Under the pieces are notes generated by a model. The model saw nothing but the letters and a program-made list of their open reading frames with translations, made no database searches and was not told where the DNA came from. DNA of 64,000 nucleotides from Manis javanica. Lineage: Eukaryota > Chordata > Mammalia > Pholidota > Manidae. The DNA is taken from the NCBI RefSeq assembly GCF_040802235.1, contig NC_133169.1, positions 47,685,034 through 47,749,033 on the forward strand, written 5' to 3'. Positions 36,266-47,134 of this stretch are shown here, one piece after another (position 1 is the first letter of the stretch; every line of letters starts with the position of its first letter). Both the position numbers and the translations under genes were made by a program.

Positions 36266-37217
36266 TCATCTTTCCTTTTCTCCACTGCTTCTCACATTCC
36301 ACAGGACTTTACCTAGAGCTTATTTAATGTCCTTGTTCCTCAGACAGTATATAAGAGGTTTCAAGGTTGGGGGTACAACCGAATAGAATACAGACACCAG
36401 CAAGTCTAGGAGAGAAGGCTCATTGGCAGCTGGCTTCAAGTACGCCACAGCGCCTGTTAGAAGGAATGCACTCACAACAATGAGGTGAGGCAGGCAGGTG
36501 GAGAAGGCTTTGGACTGCTTCTCTCTTGCTGGAATCTTTAACACAGTGGAAAATATATACACATAGGAAACAACAATGGATACCATGCATGAAAATGCAT
36601 AGCAGACCCCAATTGCCACGCTGAGCTTAATAGTTGCATGTTCTTCAGAACAACTGAGCTTTAACAAGGCAGGAACATCATAGAAAAACTGATGGATCTT
36701 ATTGAACCCACAGAAATTCAGAGAGAATGTCCCAGCTGCGTACAAGATTCCCAAGGCCACTCCATTGAGCCAGGACACTGGACACTGCCATCAACTGTAC
36801 ACAAACTCCTTTGTTCATGACAGACTCATAATGCAAAGGGCGGCAGATAGCGACATAGCGGTCATAAGACATTGCAGTGAGGATGCCTATCTCTGACCCG
36901 GTCATCAGCACCACCAGGAAGAGCTGTACCACACATCCTAGGAACGATACAGAGTCAGTCAAGGTGAGGGTGTTGAGGACAGATTTGGGGACTGTGGCAG
37001 AAATGAGACTCAGATCTAAGCAGGACAAATGCCTGAGAAAAAAGTACATTGGTGTGTGGAGGTGTTTGTCCAGAATTGTGAGGAGGATGATAATTAAATT
37101 CTCCAACACGGCCACCAGGTAGATCACTGAGAAGAGGACAGCAAGCAGCCTTAACAGCATCTGGCTCTCAGTAAAAGTCACAAGCACGAATTCCATCATT
37201 ACTGTCTGAATAATCAT
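36266..37217 (-). pseudogene. Olfactory receptor pseudogene 5, OR14-like, 7-bp duplication
   Basis: Minus-strand receptor covering all seven helices in two overlapping frames: 37217-36780 (TM1 to TM4 start) and 36778-36320 (TM4 to TM7). The break is a perfect tandem duplication of gacactg at 36774-36787. Removing one copy joins the two frames at the TM4 tryptophan. Conserved features are PMYFFL, MSYDRYVAICRPLHY, SYVYIF, KAFSTC and YLKP. Other departures are EN instead of GN in TM1, KPLIY instead of NPxIY in TM7, no N-glycosylation site near the start, and TAA at 36320-36322 after NKDIK that clips about 18 residues compared with the next stop at 36266-36268. A second Met (MMEF) lies six codons in. 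It faces the opposite way from the other four. Confidence 0.93.
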
Positions 37218-37237
37218 GTTTTAAAATTATAAGCCAC

Positions 37238-37256
37238 CTGTTGAGTAAATAAAAAA
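37238..37256 (-). other. 3' splice acceptor before OR5
   Basis: On the minus strand a ttttttatttactcaacag tract ends at 37238, 20 bases before the ATG at 37217. Confidence 0.6.
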
Positions 37257-39049
37257 GTTATATTAATATAACAAATTAAGAAATCAGTTGCTTCTTTATT
37301 TTGAAGCATGTATACTTCACTACAATGGGTTAAATGGAAAGTTTTAAAATGCCAATATATTCATATACAGAACAGACTTGGGCACAAAACAATTATGGGT
37401 AGAACAGCTCAATATAACTGGGCTTAAATTTATTGTGGAATAAGAAAAGAACTCCAATTCCCTCATTATTACTTGAAATGATTTTAAAAGTTTATTTCTA
37501 GTGGAATTGCAGGATTAGCTATGTAACAGTAATTGTAATAGAGTACATATTTGTTATGCATCAATGTTATCTTATTTGTTGTAAATTTTGGTGTGTATTA
37601 GATGTCATAATGAATTTTCTCTTTCCTGCATATTATAATCTGTTTAAATAATCATTTAGATGATACTCCAATTTATTATCTACTTCCCATTGAAGAACAT
37701 TAAAATTGTTCCCCATTTTTCATAAAAATGTTAACTCTCTGATGAAAATGTCATTATAGAAATTTATGTTCCTTTAGTGCAGATATTTACTGTACCAGAA
37801 AAATTAGAAAGATACTTTTGACATTTTGACTAATTGATTTAAGATTGTACAGTGCCATGTTTTCTTAAAAAGAGCAAAATTTAAGACTATAAGCCAAGTA
37901 TTTAGCATGTAACACTGGGAAGCATTTAATTAACACCAAGAACCACCAAATATTAAGGATGTCACCTGCATTTAATGAGAGAAGCAGAGCGTCCTCCTCT
38001 CTTAAAGACACACAGGCTTGTCATCCAAGAACATGCACTTAACCTAAAATGGGGTGGGCAGGGATCATGCTTTCCTCCTTCAGATTGTCCTTTTCTTTAG
38101 GGACTCTCTTTGACTTCACTTTAGCATCACTTCAATGACAATTCATTTCCCTAAAAACCTTGTTTCTTCCCCAATATATGTGGCTTTTTCAGTGGACAAT
38201 GTAAGTTTAAGAAAAAGTATTCCTCCTTAACCTGTGTGCATGAAACCCAACCTTTGGTGCCCAGGCTCTGGCTGGGCTCTGCGGAGAGACACTGTGCGGC
38301 CTCGGTCTCCGCCCGCGGGAGCGTCCCCGGTGGCCTGTCCTTTTCCTCCGTCAGGCTTCTCAGGAGGCTTGGGCCCTGAGCCCATCTCCTCTGCATCACT
38401 GCTCAGCTCCCAAGTAGCTGTGTCTGCACACCATGCCTCCACACCAAGCAGTTTCTCTTAAAATGTAAAGGTAGTGGGAATTCATAATTAGTATCCTACT
38501 TAGATTCTTCTGCCAATGGGAAGATTCTCATTCACTTTAATTTCAGTGTCCTTATTATCTGCGTACACCAAAGCTAACACAGTGTTTTTACGCCTGGAAC
38601 AAAAGCAACAATTATTGATTCTGTACATGATGGATTGTCAAATTTGAATTTTCCATTGTGCTTTTCCTTGGTATTTCTTCTTTACACCTGGAAAATTAGG
38701 TGTTTTTCTATGGATGGTTCCTTATTTGTCTTCTACACCTTTCAAAGTAATGGTTTCTCAAATTTTTGCAAGTTCCATTTTGTTGATATTCTGTTAATCT
38801 GAAATTCCCAAAACTATAAACTAGAGCATGTACATGTGATCTGATCAGTTCAGCTTATTGCTTACAATGGACTTTTTTTATTAATAAAATCAATGGCTTT
38901 AACATGAATATCTGCATTTACCAGTTTCAAAATCAGAAATAATTATTAATATTTTCTGCAATCAAACACAATCATTAACATTTTATAATGAAATTTTCCC
39001 TTAATATTGTCTAATGCAAGTCATCTAGCATAGGTTAAATATACAAAAC
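37257..39049. other. Intergenic with a second GC-rich patch
   Basis: AT-rich, no gene recognised. Positions 38250-38440 are GC-rich with several CpG. Minus-strand frames there (38442-38227, 38399-38151) are G/P/E-rich and unassigned. Confidence 0.4.
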
Positions 39050-39060
39050 CAAAAGAAGTT
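39050..39060. repeat. Target-site duplication, left copy
   Basis: caaaagaagtt directly abuts the first base of the L1 5'UTR. The same 11 bases lie at 47124-47134 directly after the terminal A run. Confidence 0.9.
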
Positions 39061-40087
39061 GGGGCGGAGCCAAGATGGCAGCATGAGTAGAGAAGCAGAA
39101 ATCTCCTCCCAAAACCACATATATCTATGAAAATATAACAAAGACAACTCTTCCTAAAATAGAGACCAGAGGACACAGGACAACATCCAGACCACATCCA
39201 CACCTCTGAGAACCCAGTGCCTCGCGAAGGGGTTAAGATACAAACCCCGGCCCAGAGGGCCCCAAACGCCCCACCCCCCAGTTCCCAGCAGGAAGAGAGA
39301 GAGGTCTGAGCAGGAGTGAGAAGGAGCCCAGGACTGCTGACCACCCAGCCCCAGCCATCCGGACCAGAGTACAAACACCGTGCATGCGCGGGGCCCTGAA
39401 TACTAGGGAAACAGGGCGGCAGGACCGGTGAGCGGGTGCCTGAGGCCGACGCCCGGAGAACAAAGAAACGGGAGTGGCCATTTTTTTTCTTTTTTTTCCG
39501 CAGAGTGCTTCTTGGAAGTCTTAAAGGGACAGGGACCCAATACTAGGGAAACAGGGCAGCAAGACCGGTGAGTGGGTGCCTGAGACCAGTGCCTGAGGAC
39601 AAAGAAAATCGTGCGTTTTTTTTTCCTTTTTTTAAAAAAATTATTTATTTAATTTTTTTCTTTCTTTTCTTTTTTTTTTTTTTGTAGCTGTTGTTGTTCT
39701 GCTTTGGAGAGTGCTTTTTGGAAGTCTTAAAGGGGCAGGGCAGGACATTTAGTCCAGAGGCAGGGAATCTGGGGATCTCTGGGCACTCTAACCCCTGGGC
39801 AACAGGGAGCACAGAGGCCCATTACGGAGATAAATAGCCTCCCGGCCGCTCCCCCTCCAATGGAGCTACACCATTTTGGAGCAGCAGCCCGAGCCAGGCC
39901 ACGCCCACAGCAACAGCGGACATAAACTTGCAGCTGGGCAGGAAGCAGAAGCCCTATCTGCCCACAGCTGCCCAGCACAAGCCACTAGAGTTCGCTATTC
40001 TCCCAGGAGAGGAAGGCCACAAACCAACAAGAAGGAAAGCTCTTCCAGCTGTCACTCATACCAGCTCTGCAAATTATCTCTATCACC
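39061..40087 (+). promoter_or_regulatory. L1 5'UTR / internal promoter
   Basis: It opens with the YY1-type box ccaagatggc at 39070-39079, as L1 promoters usually do. It is GC-rich at first and contains a repeated module (39399-39740). ORF1 starts at 40088. Confidence 0.8.
39399..39740 (+). repeat. Two tandem modules inside the L1 5'UTR
   Basis: Module 1 (39399-39538, 140 bp) and module 2 (39539-39740, about 202 bp) both start aatactagggaaacaggg, carry 'gcaagaccggtgagtgggtg'-type text, then a T-rich tract, and end 'cttggaagtcttaaaggg(g/a)caggg'. Module 2 is longer because its T-rich tract has expanded. Confidence 0.88.
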
Positions 40088-40943
40088 ATGAAAAGGCAAA
40101 ACTACAGGCAGACAAAGATCACAGAGTCAATACCTGAGAAGGAGACAGACCTAACCAGTATTCCTGAAAAATAATTCAAAATAAAAATCATTAACATGCT
40201 GACGGAGATGCAGAGAAAAATGCAAGAGCAATGGGATGAAGTCTGGAGGGAGATCACAGATGTCAGGAGGGGATCACAGAAGTGAAACAAACCCTGCAAG
40301 GATTTATAAGCATAATGGATAAGATGCAAGAGGCCATTGAAGGAATAGAAACCAGAGAACCGGAACGTATAGAAGCTGACATAGAGAGAGATAAAAGGAT
40401 CTCCAGGAATGAAACAATACTAAGAGAACTATGAGACCAATCCAAAAGGAACAATTTTCGTATTATAGGGGTACCAGAAGAAGAAGAGAGAGGAAAAGGG
40501 GTAGAAAGTGTCTTTGAAGAAATAATTGCTGAAAACTTCCCCAAACTGGGGGAGGAATAATCGAAAAGACCACGGAAATACACAGAACCCCAAACAGAAT
40601 GGATCCAAGGAGGACAACACCAAGACACATAATAATTAAAATGGCAAGGATCAAGGACAAGGAAAGAGTTTTAAAAGCAGCTAGAGAGAAAAAGGTCACC
40701 TGTAAAGGAAAACCCATCAGGCTATCATCAGAGTTCTTGACAGAAACCCTACAGGACAGAAGAGAACGGCATGATATATTTAATGCAATGAAACAAAAGG
40801 GCCTTGAACCAAGGATACTGTATCCAGCATGACTATCATTTAAATATGATGGCAGGATTAAATAATTCCCAGACAAGTAAAAGCTGAGAGAATTTGCTTC
40901 CCACAAACCACCTCTACAGGGCATCTTACAGGGACTGCTCTAG
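40088..40943 (+). pseudogene. L1 ORF1 (RNA-binding chaperone), broken
   Basis: Starts MKRQNYRQTK at 40088. The first stop is TAA at 40172-40174, and several more stops and shifts follow. A readable C-terminal part (40599-40832) keeps the KMARIKDKERVLKAAREK and ETLQDRRE blocks and ends RILYPA. It continues out of frame through KYDGRI and FPDKQKLREFASHKP to about 40943. The protein would bind L1 RNA as a trimer. This copy cannot. Confidence 0.85.
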
Positions 40944-41138
40944 ATGGGAGCACTCCTAAAAAGACCACAGAACAAAACACACAACATATGAAGAATGGAG
41001 GAGGAGGAATAAGAAGGGAGAGAAGAAAAGAATCTCCAGACAGGGTATATAACAGCTCAATAAGCAAGCTAAGTTAGGCATTAAGATACTAAAGAGGCTA
41101 ACCTTGAACCGTTGGTAACCACGATTCTAAAGCCTGCA

Positions 41139-44100
41139 ATGGCAATAAGTACATGTCTCTCAATAGTGACCATAAATGTAAATGGACTTAATGCACCAAT
41201 CAAAAGACACAGAGTAATAGAATGGATAAGAAAGCAAGACCCATCTATATGCTGCTTACAAGAAACTCACCTTAAACCCAAAGATAAGCATAAACTAAAA
41301 GTCAAGGGATGGAAAAACATGTTTCAGGCAAACAACAGTGAGAAGAAAGCAGGGGTCGCAGTACTAATATTAGACAAAATAGACTTCAAAACAAAGAAAG
41401 TAACAAGAGATAAAGAAGGACACTACATAAAGATAAAGGGCTCTGTCCAACAAGAGAATAAAACCATTCTAAATATATATGCACCCAACACAGGAGCACC
41501 AGCATATGTGAAAAAAATAATAACAGAACTAAAGAGGGAAATAGACTGCAATGCATTCATTTTAGGAGACTTCAACACACCACTCACCACAAAGGATAGA
41601 TCCACTGGGCAGAAAATAAGTAAGCACACAGGGGCACTGAAAAACACACTAGAACAGATGGACCTAATAGACATCTATAGAACTCTACATCCAAAAGCAA
41701 CAGGACATACATTCTTCTCAAGTGCACATGGAACATTCTCCAGAATAGACCACATACTAGACAACAAAAAAAGCGTCAGTAAATTCCAAAATATTAAAAT
41801 TCTACCAATCAATTTTTCAGACCACAAAGGTATAAAACTAGAAATAAATTCTACAAAGAAAACAAAAAGGCTCACAAACACATGGAGGCTTAACAACATG
41901 CTTCTAAATAATCAATGGATCAACGAACAAATCAAAATAGAGATCAAGGAATATATAGAAACAAACGACAACAACACAAAGCCACAACTTCTGTGGGATG
42001 CAGCGAAAGCTGTCTTAAGAGGAAAGTATATAGCGATCCAGGCACACTTGAAGAAGGAAGAACAATCCCAAATGAATAGTCTAACATCACAACTATCGAA
42101 ACTGGAAAAAGAAGAACAAATGAGGCCTAAAGTCAGCAGAAGGAGGGACATAATGAAGATCAGAGAAGAAATAAACCAGATTGAGAAGAATAAAACAACA
42201 GCAAAAATCAATGAAACCAAGAGTTGGTTCCTTGAGAAAATAAACAAAACAGATAAACCTCTAGCCAAACTTATCAAGAGAAAAAGAGAATCAAGACAAA
42301 TCAACAAAATCAGAAATGAGAAGGGAAAAATCATGACAGACTCCACAGAAATACAAAGAATTATTAAAGACTACCATGAAAACCTATATGCCAACAAGCT
42401 GGAAAACCTAGAAGAAAAGGACAACTTCCTAGAAAAATACAACCTCCCAAGACTGACCAAGGAAGAAACACAAAAGTTAAAGAAACCAATTAAGAGCAAA
42501 GAAATTGAAACGGTAATCAGAAAACTACCCAAGAACAAAACCCCCGGGCCAGACAGATTTACCTTGGAATTTTATCAGACACACAGAAAAGACATAATAC
42601 CCATTATCCTTAAAGTTTTCCAAAAAATAGAAGTGCAGGGAATACTCCCAAACTCATTCTATGAAGCCAACATCACCCTAATACCAAAAGCAGGCAAAGA
42701 CCACACCAAAAAAGAAAATTACAGACCAATATCCCTGAAGAATGTACATGCAAAAATACTCAATAAAATTTTACAAATCTAATTCAAAAATGTATCAAAA
42801 GGATCATATAACATGACCAAGTGGGATTCATCCCAGGGATGCAAGGATGGTACAACATTCGAAAATCCATCAACATCATCCACCACATCAACAAAAAGAA
42901 AGACAAAAACCACATGATCATCTCCATAGATGCTAAAAAAGCATTGGATAAAATTCAACATCCATTCATGATAAAAATTCTCAGCAAAATGGGAATAGAG
43001 GGCACGTACCTCAACATAATAAAGGCCATAAATGATAAAACCACAGCCAACATTATACTGAACAGCGAGAAGCTGAAAGCTTTTCTTCTGAGATCGGGAA
43101 CTAGACAGGGATGCCCACTCTCCCCACTGTTAATTAACATAGTACTGGAGATCCTAGCCTCGTCAATTAGACAAAACAAAGAAATACAAGGAATCCTGAT
43201 TGGTAAACAAGAAGTTAAACTGTCACTATTTGCAGATGATATGATATTGTACATAAAAAACCCTAAAGACTCCACTCCAAAACTACTAGAACTGATATCG
43301 GAATACAGCAAAGTTGCAGGATACAAAATTAACACACAGAAATCTGTAGCTTTCCTATACACTAACAATGAACCAATAGAAAGAGAAATCAGGAAAACAA
43401 TTCCATTCACCATTGCATCAAAAAGAATAAAATACCTAGGAATAAACCTAACCAAAGAGGTGAAATACCTATACCCTGAAAACTACAAGTCACTCTTAAG
43501 AGAAATTAAAGGGGACACTAACAAATGGAAACTCATCCCCTGCTCATGGCTAGGAAGAATGAATATCATCAAAATGGCCATCCTGCCCAAAGCAATATAC
43601 AGATTTGATGCAATCCCTATCAAATTACCAGCAACATTCTTCAATGAACTGGAACAAATAGTTCAAAAATTCATATGGAAACACCAAAGACCCCGAATAG
43701 CCAAAGCAATCCTGAGAAAGAAGAATAAAGTAGGGGGGATCTCACTCCCCAACTTCAAGCTCTACTACAAAGCCATAGTAATCAAGACAATTTGGTACTG
43801 GCACAAGAACAGAGCCACAGACCAGAGAAACAGACTAGAGACTCCAGACATTAACCCAAACATATATGGTCAATTAATATTTCATAAAGGAGCCATGGAC
43901 ATACAATGGCAAAATAACAGTGTCTTCAACAGATGGTGCTGGCAAAACTGGACAGCGACATGTAGGAGAATGAAACTGGACCTTTGTCTAACCCCATATA
44001 CAAAAGTAAACTTAAAATGGATCAAAGACCTGAATGTAATTCATGAAACCATTAAGCTCTTGGAAAAAAACATAAGCAAAAACCTCTTAGACATAAACAT

Positions 44101-44950
44101 GAGTGACCACTTCTTGAACATATCGCCCCAGGCAAGGAAAACAACAGCAAAAATGAACAAGTGGGACTATATTAAGCTTAAAAGCTTCTGTACAGCAAAA
44201 GGCACCATCAATATAACAAAAAGTAACCCTACAGTATGGGAGAATATATTTGTAAATGACAGATCCGATAAAGCCTTGACGTCCAAAGTATATAAAGAAC
44301 TCACACGCCTCAACAAACAAAAAACAAATAATCCAATTAAAAAATGGGCAGAGGAACTGAAGAGACTGTTCTCCAAAAAAGAAATACAGATGGCCAACAG
44401 ACACATGAAAAGATGCTCCACATCGCTAATTATCAGAGAAATGCAAATTAAAACTACAATGAGATATCACGTCACAGCATTAAGGATGTCTGCCATCCAA
44501 AAGACAAACAACTACAAACGTTGGTGAGGCTGTGGAGAAAGGGGAACTCTCCTACACTGCTGGTGGGAATGTAAATTAGTTTAACCATTGTGGAAAGCAG
44601 TATGGAGGTTCATCAAAATGCTCAAAACAGACCTACCATTTGACCCAGGAATTCCACTCCTAGGAATTTACCCTAAGAACACAGCAATCAAGTTTGAGAA
44701 ATACAGATGCACCCCTATGTTTATCGCAGCACTATTTACAATAGCCAAGAATTGGAAGCAACCTAAATGTCCATCGGTAAATGAATGGATAAAGAAGATG
44801 TGGTATATATACACATTGGAATATTACTCAGCCATAAGAAGAGGGAAAATCCTACCATTTGCAGCAACATGGATGGAGCTGGAGAGTATTATGCTAAGTG
44901 AAATAAGCCAAGCGGAGAAAGAGAAATACCAAATGATTTCACTCATCTGA
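41139..44950 (+). pseudogene. L1 ORF2 (endonuclease / reverse transcriptase), nearly complete
   Basis: The nicking endonuclease and reverse transcriptase of L1, about 1270 codons, near the usual length. The start [18 protein letters not shown] is at 41139; an upstream GTG at 41112 is unlikely. Endonuclease residues are visible in NVNGLN, QETH, GDFN, IDHIL and FSDH. The RT region has RQGCPLSP and FADD (43229-43240). The C-terminal block has IPLLGIYPK and CPSVNEWIKKMW. Lesions are a frameshift near 42775, TAA at 42809-42811, TGA at 44525-44527 (probably a decayed CGA) and TAA at 44582-44584. Few breaks in 3.8 kb suggest a moderately young copy. Confidence 0.92.
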
Positions 44951-45306
44951 GGAGTATAGGAACAAAGGAAAAACTGAAGGAAGAAAACAGCAGTGGAATT
45001 ACAGAACCCAAAAATGGACTAACAGGTACCAAAGGGAAAGGAACTGGGGAGGATGGGTGGGCAGGGAGGGATAAGGGCGGGGAAGAAGAACGGGGATATT
45101 AAGATTAGCATGCATGGGGGGGAGGGAGAAAGGGGAGGGTGGGCTGCACAACACAGAGAGGACAAGTAGTGACTCTACAACATTTTGCTATGCTGATGGA
45201 CAGTGACTGTAAAGTGGTTTATAAGGGGGGGCCTGGTATAGGGGAGAGCCTAGTAAACATAATATTCTTCATGTAAGTGTAGATAAAAGAAAAAAAAGAA
45301 AGAAAG
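44951..45306 (+). other. L1 3'UTR with G-runs and internal A-rich end
   Basis: G-rich tracts at 45056-45155 have quadruplex potential, as in L1 3'UTRs. The stretch ends in an A-rich tract (aaaagaaaaaaaagaaagaaag, about 45285-45306), read as the source element's own degraded poly(A) tail. The 7340-7670 copy is its close relative. Confidence 0.75.
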
Positions 45307-46790
45307 TTAGGAAAGTGGGATTACTCCTTGATAGGATAAAACTAACTGTAAATCAAAGATTAATGCATGCTTTAAATATCCTTAATTTTCATCACTTAAA
45401 GGGTGTCAGATGATCGGCTCTGGAGGTACACTTTTCTGATAATATTCCTTTCTCTGAATAAAAAAAAGCAGTTCCTGTGTGGTGACCTCCAATGAGTTCT
45501 ACACAATGGTATAAAGGGCATATCAAAGTGTGGGCAAAGGGTCTGTTCGTGTTTATACAGAGGATCAAAGCCTAATTTGGCTACACAGAAAATGAACTAA
45601 GATACGATATGAAGAAGAACTCCAACATCAGCACTCTCTGGAAGAGTCATACCAGAAGATGAGCATCAAAAAACCTCAGCAAAGATCCAGGCGATGCTGC
45701 AGTTGTAGCTGCATCCATCCCACCGGTTCCTGGACTTGCCATTGGAATGAAGAAGGAGATATCTAAGCTGGCCTGTGCTTTCAGTAAAACAAGAAATTTG
45801 ACTGGATCTATACTGTTGGAACTCAACCAAGAATTAGGAGAAGTGCAAGTTGTAGCACTCCAAAATCTTACAACTACAGACTATCTACTGTTAAAAGAAC
45901 ATATGGGATGTGAACAGTTCCCAGGAATGGGTTGTTTTAATTTGTCTGATTTCTCTCAGACTGTTCAAGTACAGTTGGACAATATCCATCATATCATAGA
46001 CAAATTTTCACAAATACATAGGGTGCCTAACTGGTTTTCTTGGCTTCACTGGAGATGGCTGGTAATTATAGATCTGCTTTGGTTATGTAACTCTATTCCT
46101 ATTATGTTAATGTGTGTGTGCAATTTAATTAGTAGTTTAAAACCTATACATGCTTAAGTTACTCTACAAGAAGATATGTCAAAGAAATAATCAATCCTCC
46201 CATGTTTTCTTCCATCTGCTACCTCTATAGCTTTTCTTCTTCCTTTCTAATTACAACCCTTAAATAGAATTCGTGCCTCATATCGAATTTACCGAGTATC
46301 ATAATTCCTCCAAGTGGTAAAGATACTTCAAGACAAATGCTGGGCATAGAAGCCACAGGGCATAAATCTGCAAAGAAGTAAAAAGCTAACCTTTTCAAAG
46401 AATATGGCTTTTCTCTCACTTACCAACTTTACATCTCCCTGTATGGCCCCGGAAGATGACTGGTTAGCCGGAGACGGGTAAGATTCCTCAAGGGAGGAAC
46501 AACCTAAGACAGGCACAGTTGCAGGGGGGCCATCAGGTGAGAAATCGGGGATCAGCAGCGGTGAGGCTTAGAACCTCAGCACCCCTGTTTTGAGAGAAAT
46601 CTTCTGCATCTGTGGATGTTTTAATGCCCTTGTCTAGCCTGGATTAACACATAGTCTACAGGCACACACCTGATCATCTACATTTGCCTTCTTACAGCAC
46701 TAAACTATGTTTTCTACCTTTATCTTGCATCTACCTACCACTTCAGCATTTTATTAAAAATAAAAATAATAATAATAATAAAGGGAGAAA
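45307..46790 (+). mobile_element. Transduced ERV internal segment
   Basis: Viral sequence carried at the L1 3' end. It contains the env transmembrane-type frame, about 630 bases of 3' untranslated viral text, an AAT microsatellite (46761-46780) and a polypurine tract (aaagggagaaa, 46780-46790) directly before an LTR. No gag, pol or surface-subunit coding sequence is recognisable. Confidence 0.75.
45662..46157 (+). pseudogene. Retroviral env transmembrane-subunit fragment
   Basis: An open frame runs from just after a TGA near 45660 to TAA at 46155-46157; the first ATG is 45747. In order it shows an Ala/Val/Pro-rich hydrophobic stretch like a fusion peptide before the ATG, a heptad-like helix (LELNQELGE), an immunosuppressive-type region beginning LQN, a cysteine loop, a membrane-proximal stretch with several Trp, and a hydrophobic anchor near the end. 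This is the order found in alpha- and gammaretrovirus-type TM proteins. The first Cys of the expected C-x6-CC motif is replaced by Gly, so covalent SU linkage would be lost. The SU part is absent. The protein would lack a signal peptide. Confidence 0.75.
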
Positions 46791-47113
46791 TGTGGGATCC
46801 ACATATAAATCAAGTATAAATATCAAACAAATATTCATATTTGACCTGATTGTTTATAGCTCATAACGCATGATCAAAACCAAAAGTTTCTGTGATGACT
46901 GCCCTTGTACTGTTCACCATGTAAGAACTTATTCACTACATAAGAATTTGTTCTCCATGTAAGAACTTGTTCATTATCCTTCAGAAGATTGGAGACTGAC
47001 GAGAATTAGGCTTGGGGTGGATTAATGATTGTGCATTGAGCATTGACTCCCCTATACCAAATTTTATTGTTGTTAACAAACATTTGATCAATAAATATGA
47101 GAGATGCCCTCTC
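46791..47113 (+). mobile_element. Partial 3' LTR (U3-R) of the transduced ERV
   Basis: Starts TGTGGGATCC right after the polypurine tract and stops about 20 bases past AATAAA (47090-47095), where the A run begins. It therefore ends at the mRNA cleavage site and has no U5. That is the structure of a polyadenylated transcript, not of an integrated LTR. Confidence 0.8.
46917..46976 (+). repeat. Three 19-bp tandem repeats in the U3
   Basis: The units around 'ccatgtaagaacttgttca' occur three times at a 19-base step (anchors taag at 46922, 46941 and 46960). Such repeats in U3 regions are often enhancer elements. Confidence 0.75.
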
Positions 47114-47123
47114 AAAAAAAAAA

Positions 47124-47134
47124 CAAAAGAAGTT
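47124..47134. repeat. Target-site duplication, right copy
   Basis: caaaagaagtt, identical to 39050-39060, follows the terminal A run of the composite element. Confidence 0.9.

Larger units (their letters stand above)
39061..47123 (+). mobile_element. Full-length L1 with a retroviral 3' transduction
   Basis: One retrotransposed unit of about 8.06 kb: L1 5'UTR, ORF1, ORF2, L1 3'UTR with an A-rich end (about 45280-45305), then 1.8 kb holding an env transmembrane-type frame and a partial LTR, then the final A run at 47114-47123. Identical 11-bp direct repeats flank the complete unit and not the L1 alone, so L1 and viral parts arrived together. L1 machinery normally reverse-transcribes its own RNA. 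The likely source is an L1 transcript that ran past its own weak poly(A) signal into an adjacent ERV. Both L1 frames are broken. Confidence 0.88.

Noticed and set aside
40429-42346. Long minus-strand frames over L1 (for example 40924-40463 and 42346-41912)
   Set aside because: Complement of A-rich L1 coding sequence; Leu/Phe/Ser-rich composition with no domain.
44588-44950. Separate small gene of 120 codons
   Set aside because: It is the C-terminal part of L1 ORF2, cut off by two stops.
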